Shown here one piece after another: positions 59,295-64,000 of a stretch of DNA of 64,000 nt. Positions within the stretch are counted from its first letter, which is position 1. Each line of letters starts with the position of its first letter. Made by a program: the position numbers and the translations under genes. The notes under the pieces were generated by a model. The model saw only the letters and a list, made by a program, of their open reading frames with translations. It was not told where the DNA came from and searched no databases. Where the stretch lies: positions 1-64,000 of the forward strand of contig QFQY01000009.1 of NCBI GenBank assembly GCA_003248805.1, written 5' to 3'. The stretch is from Chelatococcus sp. Its GTDB lineage: Bacteria > Pseudomonadota > Alphaproteobacteria > Rhizobiales > Beijerinckiaceae.

Positions 59295-60122
59295 TCAGCG
59301 GCCGCGCGCGACGCCGCGCTCGAAATAGGCCTCGACCCGGCCCTGGAGCAGGCTCAGCACCGTGACGACGACGAGATACCAGATCGCCGCGACGATCAGC
59401 AGCTCGATGACGCGGGAGTTGGCGTAGTAGATGTTCTGGGCCGAGTGCAGGATCTCGCTGAACTGGATGACGCTGGCGAGCGAGGTCAGCTTGACCATGC
59501 CGATGAACTCGTTGCCGACGGGGGGCACGATGACGCGCATGGCCTGGGGCATGATGATCCGGCGCAGCAGCTGCAGGCGGGTCATGCCGATGGTCTGGGC
59601 GGCCTCGTACTGACCCTGGTCGACCGAGAGCAGGCCGGCGCGCACGACCTCCGCCGTGAAGGCGCCCTGCTGGATGCCGAGGCCCAGCAGCGCCGCGACG
59701 AAGGGCGTCATCACCTCGACGGTCTTCCAGCTCGCGATGCCGGAGATGCCGATGGTCGGGAAGATCAGGGCGAGATTGTACCAGAGCAGGAGCTGCAGCA
59801 GCGCCGGCACCGCGCGGAACAGCCAGATATAGCCGACGGCCGTCGTCGACAGCACCGGATTGGCGGAGAGCCGCATGATGGCGAAGACGATGCCGAGCGC
59901 GATGCCGAGCACCATCGCCAGGATCGCCATGACGATGGTGTTGACCAGCCCCTTCAGGATCACCGGGACCGTCAGGAACTCGGCGACATAGCTCCACTCG
60001 ATCTGCCCGACCGCGAAGGCATGCGCGATCGCAGCCAGCGCCACCAGCACCACGGCCGCTCCGACCACGCGGCCATAGTGCCGCCGACGCACGATGATGA
60101 GATCCTCGGGCTCCGCTGTCAT
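59295..60122 (-). CDS. Polar amino acid-type ABC transporter permease (HisM/GlnP-like)
   Basis: A 275-residue permease with about five transmembrane helices. VILKGLVNTIVMAILAMVLGIALGIVFAIM is the first pair, YIWLFRAVPALLQLLLWYN the HisMQ block, and QQGAFTAEVVRAGLLSVDQGQYEAAQTIGMTRLQLLRRIIMPQAMRV contains the EAA loop (E-A-A-Q-T-I-G-M). It is the only permease in the operon, so it probably works as a homodimer. The 60123-60356 gap upstream should hold the operon promoter; an AT-rich TATAAA stretch is visible on the minus strand, but I cannot assign -35/-10 elements. Confidence 0.92.
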   Translation of the reverse strand: MTAEPEDLIIVRRRHYGRVVGAAVVLVALAAIAHAFAVGQIEWSYVAEFLTVPVILKGLVNTIVMAILAMVLGIALGIVFAIMRLSANPVLSTTAVGYIWLFRAVPALLQLLLWYNLALIFPTIGISGIASWKTVEVMTPFVAALLGLGIQQGAFTAEVVRAGLLSVDQGQYEAAQTIGMTRLQLLRRIIMPQAMRVIVPPVGNEFIGMVKLTSLASVIQFSEILHSAQNIYYANSRVIELLIVAAIWYLVVVTVLSLLQGRVEAYFERGVARGR

Positions 60123-60356
60123 TCTACCCCGTTATGTCGATGACGATGGCGCCTTCGCGCATTGCCGATGCCGCGCCTTCGCGATGATATCCCAGCTCGG
60201 GCGCTGCGGCAGCCTCGCCCGCTCGGCGCCGCCTATGATTTATCGGGACGCTCTATTTGTCGCCTTTATACGCGGCGCGGGCGCGCGTCACGCCACTCGT
60301 CAGGGTGCTCTCGGGACGTGGTCCATCGCCCGCCGTCGAAGCGGCGCGGCAGCGGC

Positions 60357-60800
60357 TCAGGCCGCCAGCCGCGTCTCCAGCCTGCGGATGGCCGTGCCGA
60401 GACCCGGCTCGTCCACCAGATCGGCGGCGTCTGCGAGCTTGAACCACCGGCAGTGGCGCTCGTTCTTCTCCGCCCAGTTGTCGAGCTGGCGTTCGACCTC
60501 CAGAAGGTAGAGCTTGACCTCGCACAGCGCGAAATGGTCGTTCATGCGCTTCCAGTAGCTGTAGCGGCCCGTCGGCTTCTCGCTGACCTTGCCGATGACC
60601 CCGGCTTCCTCCAGAGCCTCGCGCGCCGCCGCGTCCCAGTCCGTGAAGGCCTTCATCGGCCAGCCCTTTGGCACGATCCAGCGGCGCGTGGTGCGCGACG
60701 TGACGAGCAGAATCTCCGGCGAGCCGTCCGCGCCCTTCCGAACGGGCATCGCGGCGATCTGCGCCCTCGTCTTGCCCAGCTTCTTGCCCGTCTTGTTCAT
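60357..60800 (-). CDS. Nudix hydrolase
   Basis: About 147 residues. The Nudix box reads G-W-P-M-K-A-F-T-D-W-D-A-A-A then REALEEAGV: the REUxEExGU part is complete, but the first Glu of Gx5E is Phe, as happens in some diphosphoinositol-polyphosphate-like (DIPP) members. WIVPKGWP is the DIPP-type lead-in. It probably hydrolyses a nucleoside diphosphate derivative or polyphosphate; the substrate is unknown. ATG at 60798-60800 is preferred to 60851. Confidence 0.87.
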   Translation of the reverse strand: MNKTGKKLGKTRAQIAAMPVRKGADGSPEILLVTSRTTRRWIVPKGWPMKAFTDWDAAAREALEEAGVIGKVSEKPTGRYSYWKRMNDHFALCEVKLYLLEVERQLDNWAEKNERHCRWFKLADAADLVDEPGLGTAIRRLETRLAA

Positions 60801-60930
60801 CACCCCCGGAAGCCTCTCCGCCAACCCCTCGCGCTGCGCCGACCGGCTCAATCACTGAGACGGAATGAACATTGCATCATCTGGTGAGGTTGGCGATAAA
60901 ATTCCAGGGCTTGAGCGTCATGCTCTCAGG

Positions 60931-62220
60931 TCATGGCTTCACGGGTTCGACGCCGCACCATTCCGCGATGAACAACGCCATCGCCCCCGTGATCCGCTTG
61001 ACCGAGGCGAGGCTCACGCGCTCGTCATAGGCGTGGATGCGTTCGCCCGTCGGCCCGTAGCAGAGCGTCGGGATCTTGTCGTAGAGCGCATGCACGCGGG
61101 CATCGAGATAGGCTGCGGTCATGAAGCTCCTCAGCGGCGAGCCGATGGCCGCCTCGTGGGCGCGGCCGAGCACGGCCTCGGCCTCGCTGCCGGGCTCCAG
61201 CACGTAGCCTTCCGCCCAGAAGCCGTTGAAGGTCACCTTCGGCGGGTTGTTGGCGAGGAAGGCGTCCGCGCGGGATGCGCCGCGAATGCAGTCCTCGACG
61301 CGCCGCGCCACCTCCTGCGCGGTCATGCCCGGATACAGGCCGATGCGACAGTCGACCTTGCACCAGCACGGCACGGAGGAGGCCCAGTCGCCGCCCTCGA
61401 TCTTGCCGATGTTCAGGTTGATCGGATGCGGATCGTCCTCGAAATGCTCGCGCCCGGCTTTCTCGACGTTCAGCTCCTCTTCGAGTTTGCGCAGCGCGGC
61501 GACGACGCGATAGGCGGCGTCGATCGCGTTGGCGCCGATGCCCATCTCGCGGACATGCGCCGGCACGCCACGGACCTCGAACTGGAACCAGAGGACGCCG
61601 ATATTCGCCCGCGCCAGCATCTCGTGCTCCGGCTCCGGAATCAGGGCCGCGTCGGCGCGGTACCCGCGCAGATGCGTCATCAGCGCGCCGTTTCCGGTCG
61701 ATTCCTCCTCGACGACGGATTCGAGATAGACCGTCGCCGCCGGCTGCAAGCCGATGCGCTTCAGCGCGTCGAGCGCATAGAAGTTGGCGCCCTGGCCGGC
61801 CTTCATGTCGGCGCTGCCGCGGCCATACATCCAGTCGCCCTCGATCACGGGGTCGAAGGGCGCATGTGTCCACTGGTCGTGCGGCCCGGTCGGCACCACG
61901 TCCATATGGGCCTGCAGGATCAGCGAACGGCCGGTCTCCGTCCGGGGGTGGTGGATGCCGACGAGGATCGGCGCGTCCGAATGCGTGTCGGAGAAGGGGG
62001 CTCCGCCGGGATGGGCCGCGATCGCCGCCTCGTCCATCTTGAAGCGGTCGACGGTGAAGCCGCGCTCCTTCAGCGCACGAAACACGAAGTCCTGGCAGGC
62101 ATGCTCCTCGCCGCGCACGGAGGGAAAGCGCACCAGTTCCTGCGTGAACGCGACTTGCTCGGCGAAGCCGGTTTCGACGGAGGCGAGGATCTTGTCGCGA
62201 AGGGCGGGGTCGAGAGGCAT
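60931..62220 (-). CDS. M20-family metallopeptidase/deacylase (ArgE/DapE group)
   Basis: A 429-residue di-zinc hydrolase. LILQAHMDVVPTG holds H105 and D107, YGRGSADMKAG the bridging D138, and VVEEESTGNGAL the catalytic Glu (around 171-173). IPEPEHEM and the lid domain region VRGVPAHVREMG follow. ArgE/DapE-group enzymes cleave N-acyl amino acids or peptides. Between an amino-acid ABC operon and a dipeptide transporter, it probably hydrolyses an imported amide; the exact substrate is unknown. Confidence 0.91.
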   Translation of the reverse strand: MPLDPALRDKILASVETGFAEQVAFTQELVRFPSVRGEEHACQDFVFRALKERGFTVDRFKMDEAAIAAHPGGAPFSDTHSDAPILVGIHHPRTETGRSLILQAHMDVVPTGPHDQWTHAPFDPVIEGDWMYGRGSADMKAGQGANFYALDALKRIGLQPAATVYLESVVEEESTGNGALMTHLRGYRADAALIPEPEHEMLARANIGVLWFQFEVRGVPAHVREMGIGANAIDAAYRVVAALRKLEEELNVEKAGREHFEDDPHPINLNIGKIEGGDWASSVPCWCKVDCRIGLYPGMTAQEVARRVEDCIRGASRADAFLANNPPKVTFNGFWAEGYVLEPGSEAEAVLGRAHEAAIGSPLRSFMTAAYLDARVHALYDKIPTLCYGPTGERIHAYDERVSLASVKRITGAMALFIAEWCGVEPVKP

Positions 62221-62264
62221 GGTGGTCTCCTTCGGTCGGGAATTCAGTCGGCAGTTCGGATTGC

Positions 62265-62358
62265 CGTCATGGTCGGGCTTGACCCGACCATCTCGGAAAC
62301 CAGAGTTCTCCCGTCATGAGATGCTCGGGTCTGCGCTGCGCTTCGCCCGAGCATGACG
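62265..62358. repeat. Dispersed palindromic repeat, GGTCGGG/CCCGACC and GCTCGGG types
   Basis: CGTCAT, then GGTCGGG-CTTGA-CCCGACC (62271-62289), ATCTCGG, CGTCATGAGATGCTCGGG, and TGCGCTTCGCCCGAGCATGACGG. Both subtypes occur side by side, showing they belong to one composite family. Confidence 0.8.
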
Positions 62359-62362
62359 GCCA

Positions 62363-63982
62363 TCAGGTCCCGAACCGCCCGCCGCCGGGAACGGCCGCGA
62401 GCAGCTGCCGCGTATAGTCATGCCCCGGCGCCGCGAAGATCGCAGCCGTCGGCCCGCTCTCGACGATCCGCCCACGCTGCATCACCGCGATCCGGTCGCA
62501 GATCTGCGCCGCGACCCGCAGGTCGTGCGTCACGAACAGGATCGCGAGCCCGAGCCGGTCCTGGATGTCCTTGATCAGCCTGAGGATCTGCGCCTGCACC
62601 GAGACGTCGAGCGCCGAGACCGCCTCGTCGGCCACGAGCACGTCGGGTTCGAGGGCCAGCGCCCGTGCGATGCCGACGCGCTGCCTCTGGCCGCCGGAGA
62701 ATTCATGCGGATAGCGGTCGATCGCATTGGCCGAGAGGCCGACGAGCTCGAGCAGTTCGCGGGCCTTGCCGAGCGCGTCCCGGCGCGGCGTGCCATGTGC
62801 CACCGGCCCGTCGGAAATGATGCGGCCGATGGTCTGGCGCGGGTTGAGCGATGCGAACGGGTCCTGGAAAACCATCTGGATGCGGTCGCGATGCTGCCGC
62901 AGCGCCTTGGTGCCGAGATCGGACAGGACGAGGTCGCCGAGCGCGATCCGGCCGCGATCCGGCTCGATCAGCCGCAGGCAGCAGCGTCCGACCGTCGATT
63001 TTCCCGAGCCGGACTCGCCGACGAGCCCGAGCGTCTCGCCCTTCGCCAGCGAGAAGGAGATGTCGGCGGCTGCCGTCACCTCCCGCGCGGGGCCGAAGAG
63101 CGTCCGCTTGCGATAGGTCTTGCCCAGCCCCTCGACGCTCAGCACCGCCGGTCCCTCCGGCAGCGCCGGCCGCTCGGGCGGCGTCAGCGAGGGCACGGCG
63201 GCGAGCAGCTTGCGCGTATAGGGGTGGCTCGGCGCGCCCAGCACCTGGTCGGCCGGCCCCTCCTCGACCAGCACGCCCTTTTCCAGCACGGCGATGCGGT
63301 CGGCGATCTCGGCCACCACCCCCATGTCGTGCGTGATGAAGAGCACGGCCGTGCCGTGCCTGTGGCGCAGATTGTCGATCAGCTTGAGGATCTGCGCCTG
63401 GGTGGTGACGTCCAGCGCGGTGGTCGGCTCGTCGGCGATCAGCAGCTTGGGTTCGAGCGCGAGCGCCATGGCGATCATCACGCGCTGGCGCTGGCCGCCG
63501 GAGAGCTCGTGCGGATAGGCCTTGGCCAGCCGGGGCGGATCGGGCAGGCCGACCTCGGTCAGGAGGTCGACCGCGCGCTGGTAGCGCTCGGCCTTGCCGA
63601 AGAGTCCATGGGCCTCGAAGGTCTCGACGATCTGGTCGGCCACCCGCATGACCGGGTTGAGCGAGGTCATCGGCTCCTGGAAGATCATGCCGGCCTCGCG
63701 GCCGCGCACCTCCTGCATCGCCGCCTCGTCGAGCGCGAGCAGGTCGCGCCCCGCCAATCGGATCGCGCCCGCGACCGGCTTCACCGCCTTGGGCAGCAGG
63801 CCCATCACCGAATGCGCGATCATCGACTTGCCCGAGCCGGATTCGCCGACGACGCAGAGCGTCTCGCCCGGAGCGATCGACAGCGTCACGTTCTCGACCG
63901 CGTGCGGCCGGTCGGCCAGCGCCGGCAGCGCCAGCGTCAGGCCCTCGATGGAGAGCGCGGGCAAGGTCACTTGCGTGGTCAT
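62363..63982 (-). CDS. Dipeptide-type ABC transporter, fused double ATPase (second copy)
   Basis: A 539-residue protein with two ATPase domains: GESGSGKSMIAHSV, LSGGQRQRVMIAMA and LLIADEPTTALD in the first, and GESGSGKSTVGRCC, FSGGQRQRVGIARA and VLVADEAVSALD in the second, where the usual Pro of Walker B (DEP) is Ala. HPYTRKLL and HDYTRQLL end the domains. It is clearly paralogous to the ATPase at 48792-50429. Its permeases should lie just beyond the right edge. Confidence 0.93.
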   Translation of the reverse strand: MTTQVTLPALSIEGLTLALPALADRPHAVENVTLSIAPGETLCVVGESGSGKSMIAHSVMGLLPKAVKPVAGAIRLAGRDLLALDEAAMQEVRGREAGMIFQEPMTSLNPVMRVADQIVETFEAHGLFGKAERYQRAVDLLTEVGLPDPPRLAKAYPHELSGGQRQRVMIAMALALEPKLLIADEPTTALDVTTQAQILKLIDNLRHRHGTAVLFITHDMGVVAEIADRIAVLEKGVLVEEGPADQVLGAPSHPYTRKLLAAVPSLTPPERPALPEGPAVLSVEGLGKTYRKRTLFGPAREVTAAADISFSLAKGETLGLVGESGSGKSTVGRCCLRLIEPDRGRIALGDLVLSDLGTKALRQHRDRIQMVFQDPFASLNPRQTIGRIISDGPVAHGTPRRDALGKARELLELVGLSANAIDRYPHEFSGGQRQRVGIARALALEPDVLVADEAVSALDVSVQAQILRLIKDIQDRLGLAILFVTHDLRVAAQICDRIAVMQRGRIVESGPTAAIFAAPGHDYTRQLLAAVPGGGRFGT

Positions 63983-64000
63983 TCGCGCCCCCTGGCCAGG
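63979..64000 (-). CDS. Probable ABC permease, last codons only
   Basis: On the minus strand the last codons read ...LARGRE followed by TGA at 63979-63981, overlapping the ATG of the ATPase gene (ATGA). The basic ending and overlap match DppC-like permeases, as in the first operon of this window. Too short for homology; inferred from context. Confidence 0.4.

Noticed and set aside
58440..59997. A long minus-strand frame fused to the start of the amino-acid binding protein
   Set aside because: It is an alternative frame of the ATPase and permease genes. The binding protein has its own signal peptide starting at 58425.
1..64000. tRNA, rRNA, prophage, insertion sequence or integrative element
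   Set aside because: Reading for T-loop patterns, transposase or integrase motifs and attachment-site duplications gave nothing; all genes look native to an alphaproteobacterial chromosome. Short RNA genes could still be missed by eye.

Overview
The window is 64 kb of GC-rich DNA carrying an almost gap-free chromosomal segment of an alphaproteobacterium, most probably from the order Hyphomicrobiales (Rhizobiales). A Bosea-like or related organism would fit. This is an inference from gene content and order (gshB-yraN-rsmI next to an LpoA-like lipoprotein gene, rph/hrcA, hisB-DUF2628-hisH-hisA-hisF-hisE-coaA, RegB/RegA, mmcB, intracellular PHB depolymerase, DUF3297), not from a marker-gene comparison. 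I found no rRNA, tRNA, CRISPR array, transposase, integrase or prophage gene. No intergenic gap exceeds about 300 bp.

Layout. 0-5.5 kb: a BMP-type solute-binding protein (cut by the window edge), a MoeB/ThiF-like enzyme with a methyltransferase, and the gshB-yraN-rsmI block divergent from an LpoA-like lipoprotein. 5.6-9.5 kb: hemW-rdgB, rph, and divergent hrcA. 9.6-12.9 kb: an AraC regulator, an MFS carrier and a LigI-like lactonase, probably a small catabolic unit. 13-20 kb: DUF3297, GNAT and XRE-cupin genes, then lepA, engB, a secreted lipase-like hydrolase, DUF423 and argB. 20-22.3 kb: a pyrimidine nucleotidase-like HAD protein and metZ behind a palindrome-rich leader. 22.4-28.9 kb: the histidine/pantothenate-kinase block, interrupted by a Tat-exported beta-carbonic anhydrase and an unrecognised helix-turn-helix protein. 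29-35 kb: YqaA, RidA, an unknown TPR-like protein, an aminotransferase, cobQ and a TetR regulator.

35-39.1 kb: a surface-polysaccharide trio resembling WbpM, WbpK and WbpL (nucleotide-sugar dehydratase, reductase/epimerase and polyprenol-phosphate sugar-1-P transferase). 39.1-48.7 kb: mmcB with a LexA-like box, the redox pair regB/regA, phaZ, a YgjP metalloprotease, a Bcr/CflA exporter, a class A PBP with a CtrA-type box, DoxX and trxA. 48.8-64 kb: a continuous minus-strand nutrient-uptake region with a complete dipeptide-type ABC transporter led by a VOC gene, an AtzA/TrzA-like amidohydrolase, a polysaccharide-deacetylase-family enzyme, a complete polar-amino-acid-type ABC transporter, a Nudix hydrolase, an M20 deacylase and the ATPase of a second dipeptide transporter.

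The non-coding space is dominated by short dispersed palindromes of three types: GAAGCAATCCA/TGGATTGCTTC elements (four copies), GCTCGGG/CCCGAGC or GGTCGGG/CCCGACC elements (about six sites), and larger elements that begin with TAGAGC (two copies, one closed by GCTCTA). I did not find a clearly new multi-gene system. The most useful leads are the candidate CtrA, LexA, metZ and transporter-operon operators, the catalytic-site variation in the WbpM-like protein, and two conserved-looking proteins of unknown function.
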